DNA of 64,000 bases, taken from the NCBI GenBank assembly GCA_014529385.2, contig CM043956.1, forward strand, positions 86,915,721 through 86,979,720, read 5' to 3'. The stretch comes from Adiantum capillus-veneris. Lineage: Eukaryota > Streptophyta > Polypodiopsida > Polypodiales > Pteridaceae. Below, in pieces: positions 45,574-56,047 of the stretch. Each line of letters begins with the position of its first letter. The first letter of the stretch is position 1. The translations under genes and the position numbers were made by a program. A model generated the notes under the pieces. That model made no database searches and was not told the DNA's origin. It worked only from the letters and a program-made list of their open reading frames with translations.

Positions 45574-45690
45574 ATGGATAATGGCCCAGGAATAGAGGTT
45601 TTCGCCTTCCATTTCACTCCACACATTAGAATAAACATTGCAATTAGTAGGAAAATCCATTTTCAACACTGGGTAATTCATGTTAGGTCT
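45574..45690 (+). pseudogene. Second leader ORF of the inverted fragment, truncated
   Basis: It starts MDNGPG and has HIRINIAISRKIHFQ, matching GIRINVCIDRKIFFQ of B leader ORF 1. It is cut by the junction with B's gag at about 45690; the open frame continues into unrelated antisense gag sequence. Confidence 0.5.
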
Positions 45691-46492
45691 CTCTGGCTCC
45701 CCACGGGGCCAAGGACAATTACACATCCCATGTCCAAACTCTCCACAATTCCAACATTGCAAGACTCTCCTAGGTCGTGGATCTCACTCTTCAAACCCTT
45801 TCGATTGTCCCTTTGGACCTACAACTTGTGCAAGGTGAATTGACAGACTACTTAAAGATTCATTTAACTTCTCAATCACTTCCGTCATTACCGCAGGAAG
45901 ATCCCTATATGTTGATGCTTGTGACTTACCTTTGGGTCTAAGACCTTCTATTGAAACCTCTCCCCTTAGGCACTTGAGTTTCCTATATTTCTCAGTAGCC
46001 CTATTTTCATCTGCATCAAAGGTAGCAGGTGCACCCGCCTCAACTTTTACCTTAAGGTCAAGAAAGAGTCCGGCTATGAACCTCTCCTTATTTAGAAATT
46101 CTGCACCATCACCAGGGTTAGCAACATTTCGTATCCATAGATCCCAAAGACGTAGAAACTCTTGCTTGTACAAGTAGTAGTCATCTAAGTCTTTTTTCTT
46201 ATGAGAAACAATGTCTTTGCCATAATTTTTCAGTGTTTTGGGGATCAAAGAAGTATTTCTTGAAACGATTCAAAACTTCCGTGGAATTCCCCTTAACTTC
46301 CTCAGGCAAAGAGTCAAACCAAGTGCTAGCATCTTTCCTAAGGACTACCTCAAACATTTTTACACGTTCTTGATCAGTTACTATCCTCTTTATACATCAA
46401 GACATTTTGAAATTTACTAAGAATAATTCTGCATCCTCCCCAGGCTCTCCAAAGAACAAGGGGTAGCCACTCATTTTCCTAGTTATATCCAT
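45691..46492 (-). pseudogene. Element B gag
   Basis: Starts at ATG 46492 (MDITRKMSGYPLFFGEPGEDAEL), breaks at a TGA at about 46403 and at a frameshift at about 46245, and is open again from 46248 to 45784. Capsid landmarks: ASTWFDSLP, KQEFLRLWDLWI, NKERFIAGLFLDLKVKVEAG. In another frame the zinc knuckle CWNCGEFGHGMCNCP (perfect CX2CX4HX4C) lies at about 45720-45762, close to the junction with the inverted fragment. The part between knuckle and protease is missing or displaced. Confidence 0.88.
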
Positions 46493-46546
46493 GTTGTTGG
46501 TTTTACTCAAAAATTTCTTTTTTTTTTCCTTTTGCAAAATTAAATT

Positions 46547-46759
46547 TCAAAGTAGAATGAAAATGTAAACATCAAATCTTAGATCGTAGCGAATCAATGG
46601 CAAAATGAACGGATTGACTGAGGCATTGATAGCTACTACTTGCCTAGGTTCAAACATACGACGAAAAACATGTTGAAATTGTAACTTTGTGCCAACTATT
46701 ACATGCACGTCTTGTCTAGTCAAAGGAATGAGTGTACGATACAAGTCCTCTTGATTCAT
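46547..46759 (-). CDS. Element B leader ORF 2 (type A module)
   Basis: 70 residues ending 54 bases before gag. It starts MNQEDLY and ends FILPLIRYDLRFDVYIF plus three residues. It shares start, length and end with the plus-strand copy at 45340-45552. Its C-terminal module resembles that of leader ORF 1 just upstream, so the two probably arose by duplication. No known family, no transmembrane helix; the C-terminus alternates hydrophobic and polar residues like beta strands. Confidence 0.55.
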   Translation of the reverse strand: MNQEDLYRTLIPLTRQDVHVIVGTKLQFQHVFRRMFEPRQVVAINASVNPFILPLIRYDLRFDVYIFILL

Positions 46760-46767
46760 TAGCCTAG

Positions 46768-47004
46768 CTAAAACAAGATAAAAACATGCACATCAAAAGA
46801 GACATCATAGCCTACAAGTGGGAGAATAATAGGACTTGGGGATTGTAGAATATCTCTTAATGCTTCAACACCAAAGAGGAATACAATACGTTGTTGAAAA
46901 AATATTTTCCTATCAATGCAAACATTTATCCTAATCCCTTGCACCCAATGAAACTGATGAAGTTGAATTGCATGAGTAGGATTAGGAGGTGCTGGATTGT
47001 TCAT
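46768..47004 (-). CDS. Element B leader ORF 1 (type B module)
   Basis: 78 residues from ATG 47004, about 60 bases after the PBS; the stop is 8 bases before leader ORF 2. A Pro/Asn-rich start (MNNPAPPNPTHA) is followed by GIRINVCIDRKIFFQ and a C-terminal IILPLVGYDVSFDVHVF, close to the end of ORF 2. I chose 47004 because the frame above it overlaps the PBS and LTR. Confidence 0.5.
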   Translation of the reverse strand: MNNPAPPNPTHAIQLHQFHWVQGIRINVCIDRKIFFQQRIVFLFGVEALRDILQSPSPIILPLVGYDVSFDVHVFILF

Positions 47005-47062
47005 GTAAAAACAACTATTTTTTGAAGACTTACCTTGTGTATGATAACACAATTGCTCGTCC

Positions 47063-47081
47063 TCTATGGGAGCACCAAAAT
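47063..47081 (-). other. Primer-binding site of element B
   Basis: The minus strand reads ATTTTGGTGCTCCCATAGAG right after the LTR end. One T replaces a C of the A and inverted-fragment versions. Confidence 0.75.
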
Positions 47082-49838
47082 TGAGGTGGTCTGGGGTGGG
47101 CAACAAGAAGAGTGGCCTCTAAACACCCTTCAAGGCTCCCGTGCTACTCAATTGGGACTGGTCCAAGCACAATCAAAGACAACAACAACCCACAGCCAAC
47201 CAAACAAGAAAAGGGGCACTACCTAGTTGTAGATGCAAACTAGGATGCACGTGACATCTCCTTGTACTCAAACACACAAAGGGAGGGGAATGCAAGATAG
47301 CCACACACACCAAACACAAACATTCACCACACCAGAGAGAGGTAAAGAGCACAAATCAACTTGATCAACATAGTCTTAGCCTTAAGACTAGATGCACACA
47401 AAGCTTGGTGAGAAACAGAGAGACAACACAAAACTTGACCTTGTTGCCAATACACAAATTGTCTTAGGGTCACGGGAGCCCTCTCACCGAGCACCCTCTT
47501 ACAATTGACTTTGTAGGCAAACAATTCAACAAGCCCTCAAACCACCAAGCATGAAATGGCACAATAGACTTCAAAGACAATATACCTTCAAGCACCTCAT
47601 GAGCCAACTTATCAAGTCAATTTGGAGAGAAGAGTCGTAGTTTCTACATACAATTACACCCAAAACTATCAATCTGATTTATGCACAAGAGTAGGCTACA
47701 AGTGTGATGAAGAGTATGGCATCACTCCACTCCTCTAGATGGCATAACTAACTTCAATCTTCTCCATGCACCTATGTGTAGTGATGGAATAGAGCACTCA
47801 CAATGCACACACTCTACACAACTAGGCTTGAAGAGTGGTGTGTTACATGTGGAGAATGGTGTGGTGTAGTGTGATCATGTGCTGATTTACAAGGGAGACA
47901 AGGGCTCTATTTATAGGTTTTAGAAGCCTCGATTAGGATTAGACCTAATCAAGTTTATTTGAAGAAATCAAAGATTATGCATATTTTTATTTTTTAAACG
48001 AGGGTGGGTCTCTCTTATCCTTTGAGTCACATGGATGTGGGCTCAAGGGAAGAGAATTATTGAGGGTAAAATGAGAGACGATTGAGTGAATAATTTGGGA
48101 GTGCCTACTCTAATAGATAGTAGAGGGTGCATTTTTACAATAAGGTTAGTGGTTAGTGGTCAGTAATAATCACTACAAAAAAATTACAAAATTATTCACA
48201 ACATGGTGAGATATATGATGAGAAAAGTTAGAGAAGAGTTAAGCTTGTAAAGAGAGGTTGAAGCTTTGGAGAAGTTGACACGTGTCGATAATAGATAGTA
48301 GAGGGAGCATTTTTACAATAAGGTTAGTGGTTAGTGGTTAGTAATAATCACTACAAAAAATTTACAAAATCATTCACCAAATGGTGAGATATATGATGAG
48401 CAAAGTTAGAGAATGGATAAGCTTGTAAAGAGAGATTGAAGCTTTTGAGAAGCTAACATTCACCTCTTTACAGCACCGGTAGAAGAAGCGGTGAGCATGG
48501 CGAAGTTGCACGTGTCGATGAAGCTATGTTATCTTCACACCTTAGATAATTCATGATAAAAGCCTTCATTTGCAGAGGTTAACCTTGGATTTTTTTTTAT
48601 TTTTTGGATTTCTTTAGAAAGCTGAAGAGGATATGGTAATATGGACATATATGTAGAGAGAAAGGGGAGTACATATGGGTGTAGAAATAGAGGATGAAGG
48701 GTATGGAGGTGTGAGAGAAGTGGCAATGCTGAAGAGGGTGAAATAGGACATGGGACTTGCAGGTTTGGGTGTGGGAAAGAGAGGGAGGAGCATGTAAGAG
48801 TGAGTAGGTGTGTGGAAGGGTGAGAGAAAATAGGAAGATTTTTTGGTGTATGAGATGACAGTTTTGAAGTCGGCCATAAATTTCATGTAGAATCTCCCGT
48901 GACTTCAAAAATTTTTTGAAAAAAATATGATAAATACTTCAGCTCACGAGCAACATTTTCTTTCTTGGACACGCCCTCAGATTCGGATCAGAAGAGGTTG
49001 CCAAAATTCGAGCAAAAAGTTGCCCTGCCTCAACTCATAAGGCTTGAAGTGGGCCACTATTTGATTCTTTTTCCTTTTTAGTCTTCCAAGTGAGCCCCTC
49101 ATACATCAGCCATGACCTAATATTACCAAGGAGCTTGCCCACATGTATGGTATAGGATAAGTATCAAATATAATATATACTTGTGGGATAAGAAGACAGG
49201 CTAGCTAATCATGAAAAATGGACACATGGGATGCATGGTGGCAAAAAATATATAAAATAAAAGGAGGAAAATCATGAGGGAAGGGACCCTCAATTGTTCT
49301 CTACTTTGAGTGATTTATGGAATTTATTTGAAGATAAAGTCTATGTACTTGTGAATATTTATCTGCAAGGGATGGAAAAAAATATAACGGAGCCGATAAG
49401 GTTATTGGTGAAGTTTTTCGGTGAAGTCACATAAAGGTTTTTTCAAGGCTTGTGTGAGAGCTTATGGGATATAATGATAGTAAAAAAAGTATAAGGAATG
49501 ACACACAATGGAAGCTAGCATACTTAGGCCTGATAACGCACACCTAGGAATATATATTTATATAAATACAAAAATTTTGAAAAAAAACCTTTATACTTAA
49601 GTCCTTTATTTGATAGAAAATATTTACATGTAAAGAGGACCGTAATATTATAAATTTATTTTTATGTCTCCTAACCCAATGACTCACTCACTGATTTGAT
49701 AAAAAAATGTGATCAAAACCCTATACGCACGCACACTATTTACAATGAAAAAGCGAGCCTAGTCATTGTGCTAGGGTGTTTTTGTGGGGTGAAGTGGCTT
49801 CTTAAAATATTTTATGAGAGCCAAAAAAACGGCAATCA
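47082..49838 (-). repeat. 5' LTR of element B
   Basis: 2757 bp. Compared with the 3' LTR it has a local duplication at about 48280-48400 (agtagaggg...aatcactacaaaaaa) and a deletion of about 200 bp at 49533, equivalent to 37968-38240 of the other LTR. Confidence 0.92.
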
Positions 49839-50102
49839 ATACCAAGATTTGAATACATTTTGAGATTTCAGCTTGGCAATCTGTTGGAGCATATTATGAG
49901 ATAATATCTGAAATAAGTTGATTTTAGCTGTAGCGTCTAATCTTTTTGCAAGTAGCATAGCAAATAGCTTTTTGAACACATATGTAGGGTTTTTCTTCAG
50001 GCTAACAACCTCAGCGACAAACCTGTAGGCTGAGGGGACGTCCAGTCCTGCTAACTGGGACCCCTTGTGCACTAGCCTTTCATTTCTTCTTGGCTGCTTC
50101 AT
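49839..50102 (-). pseudogene. Element E reading frame after pol, first half
   Basis: 88 residues from Met at 50102, ending at the edge of element B. Basic N-terminus (MKQPRRNERLVHKG), then helical segments (VFKKLFAMLLAKRLDATAKINLFQIL, MLQQIAKLKSQNVF). The frame continues in frame at 35698 on the other side of B. Not recognised. A TGA lies just upstream of the Met, so the coding region after pol may start here or be broken here. Confidence 0.55.
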
Positions 50103-51242
50103 CCTCTTTCAGAATCAAACTTATCTATTCTGCAGATGCTGTGTTTGGTTTTGTCTTATTAGGCATTTTGAAAGAAAAAGCAATGGCGTCAAGAGTTGCT
50201 TTGACTGTTATTATGGGATGCATGTCTAACCTCACCATCCTATCTTATTGCAGTATTAGCGAGAACCACGATTAATTTGTCAAACCATGGGATGAAGCTG
50301 ACTCGACTAGTGCATAGAGGGTACAAGAGGTTTTCAATCTCTTGGAAAACAACTAACAACTTGCATCTAACTCAAGCTACACTCAAGTGAGTGAAATCAC
50401 AAAAAGCCAATCGCTCGTCGGGGCAAACAAATCGCATCCGTTACAGCATCAAATGACATCCAAACATAACAAAACTTCTAGGACAAGTTTATAAGACCTA
50501 AGCACACATGCTTATGGTCTCAAACCCCCCTTTAGGTCAAGTTTCAAAATCACAATTATTAACAACAATGGATTCATTAAAACTGATACTGACTCTGGCA
50601 CTTTAAGGACTCTGCCACACTGGCACTGTTTTGTCACGCTGAGACTTTTTTAACACCGTGACTAGCTCTAGTACTGGTTGTACATGGAAGAGGTTTGGAA
50701 TGGCTGATTCTGAAAATTCATGTCCATCAGTACCCAGATGTCAGTATCTTCTTCTCTAGAAGTCTCTTTTTCATTAGAATAATATAGCTTGATCTTGGCC
50801 CCATTATAAACACTTCGCAGCAGTAATCCAAATAAATCTTTTTACCTTATTGTGCCATTGGAAAACACCCAATCGACTTCATACGAACCATCCCAAGCTA
50901 TCTCTAAATTTGGTTTCTTAGGGACCAGTTTAGATCTATAGAGAAAAACCAAGTCGCCCTTCTAGAACTCCCTAACTTTGATTCGTCTCTCATGCCAGTG
51001 CTTCCTTCTTTGCTAAACAATCTCCTATCCCAGCATAGCACGTTGTCTTAACTCATCCAACTGTGCTAACTCCTCTAGTCTATGTTTAAGATTGTGATTG
51101 AAATTCAATCCATACTCAACCGCCATCTTTAGATTGGGAATCACGAATTCCATAGGGACTACAATTCAATACCATACACCATTCTGAATGGTGTCAGTCC
51201 AGTGGTGAATTTATAAGTTGTCCTATAGGCCCATAGAGCAGT
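50103..51242 (-). pseudogene. Element E integrase C-terminus and start of the region after pol, degraded
   Basis: Past the integrase core, 51242-50860 holds stop-ridden remnants of the integrase tail (ALWAYRTTYKFTTGLTPF) and of its GPY/F-like module (YRSKLVPKKPNLEIAWDGSYEVDWV). From about 50640 to 50103 only short pieces are readable, and no domain is recognised. Confidence 0.6.
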
Positions 51243-51702
51243 CTAGAGCTTAAGATCCCACTCAGGTGGCTCCTTCTGCACAATCTTGGTCAGAATGGTT
51301 TTGATGGTTTTGTTACTGCTCTTTGTTTTCCCATTGCACCTGGGATAATATGGCGTTGACTTCCTGTGCTTTATTGAGAGAATTTCCATCAAAATATCCA
51401 TAGTATCATTAATAAAATGTGTCCCTTTATCAGACACAATCTCCATAGGGCATCCATAACGGCAGATAATATTTTCAAATAAAAATATAGCAATGGACTT
51501 CGCGGTGTTATCTGGAAGAGCCTTGGCCTCTACCCATTTGGTGACATAACAAGTGGCCATTAATATATATTGGTTCTTCCTTGGAGTGATTTTCTTGAAT
51601 GAACCCATGAAGTCCAGACCCCATTTCATAAATACTCCCAGTGGTTGGACTGGAGTAAGTGGAATCATATCGGCTGTTGTTGGTCTGCCCATCCTCTAGC
51701 AT
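51243..51702 (-). pseudogene. Element E integrase core, catalytic Glu replaced
   Basis: 149 residues. First Asp at 27 (WGLDFMG), second at 88 (VSDKGTHF). Position 124, where D,D(35)E requires Glu, is Lys (NGKTKSSNK), a single GAG-to-AAG type change. The YILMATCYVTKWVEAKALPDNTAKSIA block is typical of the non-chromoviral Ty3/gypsy integrases of plants. Inactive by sequence. Confidence 0.9.
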
Positions 51703-52238
51703 ATATCACATGTTTTGCAAAAGCTTCTAGCATAAGATATTAGAATTTTCCACCATAATCCAACCCGCAAAATCTTCTTGTAAGTGATATCAGTGGAGAA
51801 ATGTCCTCCAGAATCCCCATCGTGTGCCTAACTGAATCACCGACTAGAAAAATACACTGGATAACCAGTCCTCCCTTCTGGTTGAGCCAGAATTGCTCCC
51901 ATTGCCATCCCTGAAGCATCGACATGCACATGAAAAATAACTTCCCAATTAGGTTGTCAGAGTACTGGCTTACTGATAATGGCATTCTTCAAACATTGAA
52001 AACTTTTCTCATATTTAGCAGTCCAAATGAACTTGTTGGTTTTCTTTGTGAGCTTTTTCAATGGTAATGCCTTAGAAGAAAACATATGAATAAATCTTCT
52101 ATAAAAATTGATATATTACAAGAATGAACTTAGCTGTGATGTTTTGTGGGGTGCCTTGGCTTGCTGGACACACTGGATCTTATCATTGGCCATCTCTATG
52201 CCATTCCTGGACACTATATGCCCTAGTAGTTGTCCTTT
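51703..52238 (-). pseudogene. Element E truncated RNase H joined to integrase zinc domain
   Basis: Around 51900 the RNase H start is readable (DASGMAMGAILAQ-like, in a shifted frame). A few residues later the sequence is already at the integrase zinc-domain start (GGHFSTDITYKKIL-like, about 51770-51830). Most of RNase H and the linker are therefore deleted. Stops separate all pieces. 52000-52238 carries the RT connection. Confidence 0.75.
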
Positions 52239-52980
52239 CTAGACCAAAAAAACAGATTTGAATGGGTTCAAACAGATCCTTGTTTCCTTATATCTTTGGG
52301 AGACCATTTCCAAAAATAATAAATGCTTCTCCTTCGTCGAGAATATAGTGAAGTAGTCCATAAATATGGCAAGAAATCGATGGAGTAATTCACTAAATAT
52401 TTCCATCATACATCTTTGGAAGGTCGTTGTAGCATTGCAAAGACCAAATGGCATGACCTGATACATAAATGCACCCCATTTAGTAATAAAAGTGGTTTTA
52501 CTCCGGTCTTTAGGAGCAATCTATAGCTGATTCTAACCACTATAACCATCCATAAAGCTATACATCCCATGGCCTGCAATCTCATCGAGAAGCATATCCG
52601 TAAAGGTAATGGAAAAGGATCCTTGATGGTTTGAGCATTCAGCTTTCGATAATCCACACAAACTCTGAGCTTTCCATTCTTCTTGGGTACTATCCCAATA
52701 GGGAACACCAGTCACTACTGTTGACTTTTCTTATGAATCCAGCCTTAATAAGGTTGTCAAATTCTTCTTTGACCTTCTTAGCATAATTTGGATACATTCT
52801 GTACTGTTGCAGACGCACTGGTCTGGCATCCGGCTTTAGAGGTATTTTATGTTGACATACTTTTGGATCTACTCCTTGTAGATCGGTGTGTTCCCATGCA
52901 AATACGTCTTTGTACTTCTGGAACATGAGTCGGGCTTTCTCTTTCATTCCTGGGTTCAGATGCTTATTTACTTTGATCAA
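52239..52980 (-). pseudogene. Element E reverse transcriptase, catalytic box altered
   Basis: Pieces in order: 52980-52690 (KDVFAWEHTDLQGV, YAKKVKEEFDNLIKAGFI), 52708-52406 ([32 protein letters not shown], then shifted), 52466-52239 ([21 protein letters not shown]). The catalytic xxDD box is FMDYF: the second Asp has become Tyr. Two frameshifts and this change inactivate it. Confidence 0.9.
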
Positions 52981-53500
52981 TCTAGGACTTTCCTCAGAAC
53001 CTAGGTTCCATTCTTTAATTTCCTGATCATCTGGAAGTAACCAGTTATAAGGCCCACCTCCCTCTCTTTTGGTTGATTCCTTAGCATAATCCCAGGATGG
53101 ACCTTTTAATTATGAACTGTCATTCTGAACTTTAGTAGCTTCTTTAGAGTGTATTTTTTCAAAGGTCATTGGTGTACTAGAATCTGAGAATTCCTCTTTA
53201 GAGTCAACTGGTTTCTCTAGCCGTCCAGTTTGCTGAACTAGTCGTTCTCTAGTATGTGAATTGACCTGGAAATTGCTTCCTTTGCTTTTCAGCCTAATAT
53301 TTGTCAAATAATACTGCATTTAGGTCTATCTTGGCCAATGGAAAAATATTCATTGGTGTCAGCATTCTCTCAATCTTCTTTACCCCATACTTCTAGAAAA
53401 TCTCTTTTGGTGCAGTGCCTTTCTCCAGCTTCTAGTGTTGTTATTGTGGATTTGCATTCTTCTATTGGCGCCCTGTATTGTCAGAGTCTAATTGGCATAG

Positions 53501-53809
53501 TCATGAACAGTCTATGCCGTTCACAACAGTAGCATCCCATATGCACCTTGCACATCCAGTACTAAGAAGCTGTTCTTGAACTTTTCTTTTCCCACCCTTA
53601 TCTACATACTCTCTATCATCCCAGTTGCCAGCACAACACTGTGATTGGCAATTCGAACTTTGAAGGGTGTTGGTTTCAAGTTTGTGATACCCATTCTTTG
53701 TTGAAGGTGTGTCCCCCAGGATGTTTACTCCTGCCCCTCCATCCAGTATGACACCAGATAGTGGCTCCCATTGTTTCCTAGCTTTGTAGTCTACCTGGAT
53801 CACTAGCAC
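53501..53809 (-). pseudogene. Element E aspartic protease
   Basis: The 102-residue frame has SGVILDGGAGVNIL at about residues 19-32: the active-site Asp in a DGGA form. A frameshift follows, since the normal continuation is not readable. Upstream and downstream (53110-53500) only short frames rich in Lys/Ser remain, linking protease to RT. Confidence 0.75.
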
Positions 53810-55520
53810 TTAATCATCTCTAACAGCTGCAAGGTCAATTGCTCTAGCATCAGCTTCAGCCTTTCTTCACTGTCTGATGAATTTTGCTACTTCAAACAAA
53901 TTGTTTTTGATGTCTTCTAGTTCAACTGTCAGATTCTGAATTCTTTCGCAGATATTAACATGAATTTTTTCTCTCTCTTGATCAAAGTTATTACCAAAAC
54001 TTGAGAAATTGGAACCATCTGCATAATGCCACCCCTCTGTCTGGTGCCCGATGTGCCCCCTTTATTGCTTCTCATTGCATTTAGATCTGATTTAATGTTT
54101 CTTACATCTTCCACTAGTCCCTGGACTACAGCCAGCATAGTCTCAAGAATTCCAGACCCTAACTTATCTGGTTGTATTCTCTCAGAAGATTGGGCTCGTA
54201 TCTTCTGAATGACCTGAGCATCATAACTTTTTGGCTGCTCTAGGAGCTTCTTGGCTAGATCTTTTGTGATATTAACTACCATTTCTCTCTACTCCTACCA
54301 TTAATCGACTACCTTCTCTTTGCCCTTTGCCTTCCATACCTCTCTCTGCTGAGCCCATTTGCTAGTTTCAGAACTGACTAATTTTGCCAGCTCATCTGGG
54401 ATTTCCTCAATTACTACCCCTTTACTACGTGTAGCTTCTCCTATTGGAACTATCTCTAGTGCTTTCGCCTCAGTAGCCGTAGTGTTGGGTGCCTTTGGAC
54501 ACTGAGCTACAAAGCACCCATATTTTCCACAAGTGTAATAGCTCAAAGGCTTCAATTTGAAAATTACCACGCCCTCGGCCTGGGCCAGTAACCGCGCCCA
54601 GTACCAGTGCCACTGGTACCTGATTTCTCCTCTTGGGGTACACTGGTTGTCTCTACTCTGGCTAGTTCAGCATGGGTAAATTCCACTACATACAAATCCT
54701 TTCCCTTCTTGAAGTGATGAATGTGAATGCCACAATTGTTCCATAAATGACCATATGCTTTGCAATAGGTACACTATGGACATTCATTGGAAACATGATC
54801 TTTAGATTTGCACCTTGAGCACCAAGTTTCCATTCTCCTAACTGGTTATCTGGTTTGGCTGATTGCAGCAATCTGCCGGTCCATTTCATAAATTTTTCTA
54901 AACCAAGACCCCTTCTTGGCCTTGTCTTTGCTCTTTTTATCTGAGCTTTTCTCATAGCTACTAGAGGTCTCACTAGAATTGGAATTCCTAGTGGAAGAAC
55001 TGTTACTGCTAGACCTCCTCTTCTCGTGACTTCTCTCCTTCTTAGCTTGATGTTCAAGCTTCAGAGCTCGTTGTACCAAATCATTAAATTTCTTTGTTGG
55101 TGCAGGCACCTCCTATTCTCTGAGCTTCTTACTGCAGAACCCATTTAAAAACCATGCACATAACCTCTTTTCTGATGGTGGCTCCTGCAACTGCCTGGTT
55201 AACTCCTTGATCTTCTCAACATAACTTCTTAGCTAACAATTTCTCTTGTTTAATCTTATCTAGCTCATAGAGGATGTCCTCATCACCACTGTTGTCTGAA
55301 TACTCCAGTCTAAAAGCTTTGAGAAATTTGTTGAATGATCTGAGTTGGCAGGCTGGGTAATGGTACTACCATTTCCTTGCTGCATCTTTCAGTGTATGAG
55401 GAAAATATTCTCCCCAGTCATCTTCATCAATATTCTTCAACTCAACATATTGTTCAAAAGCTTGAATATGAACATCTGGATCATCTTTCTTTCCTCCTTT
55501 GAACGTTGGGAAAGAGATTT
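53810..55520 (-). pseudogene. Element E gag capsid and three zinc knuckles, degraded
   Basis: From the right: the capsid start (ISFPTFKGGKKDDPDVHIQAFEQY, about 55510-55430), a capsid core in shifted frames to about 55190, then a Lys/Ser-rich linker (55109-54846). Next come two zinc knuckles at about 54735-54810 (CSRCKSKDHVSNEC and CTYCKAYGHLWNNC, both CX2CX4HX4C), separated by a TAG, and a third damaged knuckle at about 54490-54530 (YYTCGKYGCFVAQC, first Cys to Tyr and His to Cys). A linker (54570-54301) and a helical segment (54282-53929) precede the protease. Confidence 0.8.
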
Positions 55521-55964
55521 TCAATGAAGAAGTATAATCATACCGGCCGGCATCATCTCTGCTTCTTCTACCCTTGGGAGCCTGACTTTGTCAAGAAGAC
55601 TTTCTGTAGTGAGATGTGTCAGCATGCCAATCAACTTCTTCTTCAGTCTCAGTTTCTTTGTCTTCTCTAGCTTTTCATTGCAACTGTGATGACTGTCCTT
55701 AGTGCGATCTTCCTTGTGTGTGGACCGAGAACTCTTGGTTTTGCGTTCTTCTTGCTCAGCTCTTCTCCTCCTAGAATGAATGGAGTGTTGAGAGTCCTTA
55801 GCCTCTTCACCATGATTGTGCTCCTCCTGAGCCTCAGCCTCGCTCTTCGGGTCCTTCTTAGGATCAAACTCTCTTTTTGATACCTCAAGAATAGGGTCGA
55901 CGCGGTCAAAATCAATGCCTAACCGGGTTGACGGTTTGCGACCACGATTGTCTTTGGGCACCAT
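55521..55964 (-). CDS. Element E gag N-terminal charged domain
   Basis: 147 residues from ATG 55964, the first Met after the 5' LTR. Very charged and helix-prone: EAEAQEEHNHGEEAKDSQHS, SRRRRAEQEERKTKSS, KEDRTKDSHHS, KLEKTKKLRLKKKL. It reads like an RS/KE-rich RNA-binding or nuclear-targeting extension placed before the capsid. It ends with a frame change just before ISFPTFKGG. No known domain. Confidence 0.6.
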   Translation of the reverse strand: MVPKDNRGRKPSTRLGIDFDRVDPILEVSKREFDPKKDPKSEAEAQEEHNHGEEAKDSQHSIHSRRRRAEQEERKTKSSRSTHKEDRTKDSHHSCNEKLEKTKKLRLKKKLIGMLTHLTTESLLDKVRLPRVEEAEMMPAGMIILLH

Positions 55965-56017
55965 GTGTACAGCTGAAAAATTCTAACTGGAAGAGAAGAG
56001 TTTTCTGGTCGAAGAGT

Positions 56018-56047
56018 GAACAGCTCTAACCACCATGATCGCTAAAA
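56018..56047 (-). other. Possible primer-binding site of element E
   Basis: About 10 bases inside the LTR the minus strand reads TGGTGGTTAGAGC, resembling the methionine-tRNA type TGGTATCAGAGC with changes. The spacing is longer than usual, so this is tentative. Confidence 0.35.

Larger units (their letters stand above)
42580..45690 (+). mobile_element. Plus-strand LTR-plus-leader fragment inside element B
   Basis: An LTR of the same broad family in the opposite direction (42580-45265, TGATAGCCG...CCTCA) is followed by its PBS (ttggtgcccccactgagg, 45268-45285), leader ORF A (45340-45552) and the start of a second leader ORF (45574 to about 45690). Homology to the leader then ends and element B's gag continues on the minus strand. 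No gag, pol or second LTR of this insert is present. The right junction is placed only to within about 20 bases. Confidence 0.85.
35699..49838 (-). mobile_element. Element B: Tat-like Ty3/gypsy element carrying an inverted LTR fragment
   Basis: LTRs 47082-49838 and 35699-38543, with atac on both outer sides (35695-35698, 49839-49842). Order on the minus strand: LTR, PBS, two leader ORFs, gag, [plus-strand LTR+leader fragment], protease-RT, RNase H, second RNase H, integrase, polypurine tract, LTR. The proteins are very close to element F. Without the fragment it would be about 11 kb. It is inactive: the protease frameshift falls in the DGGA motif, a stop lies inside RT, and there are stops and shifts in the second RNase H and integrase. 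Confidence 0.92.

Noticed and set aside
51243-55964. Endogenous pararetrovirus
   Set aside because: The element has LTRs, a 5-bp target duplication and an integrase; no movement-protein motif is seen.
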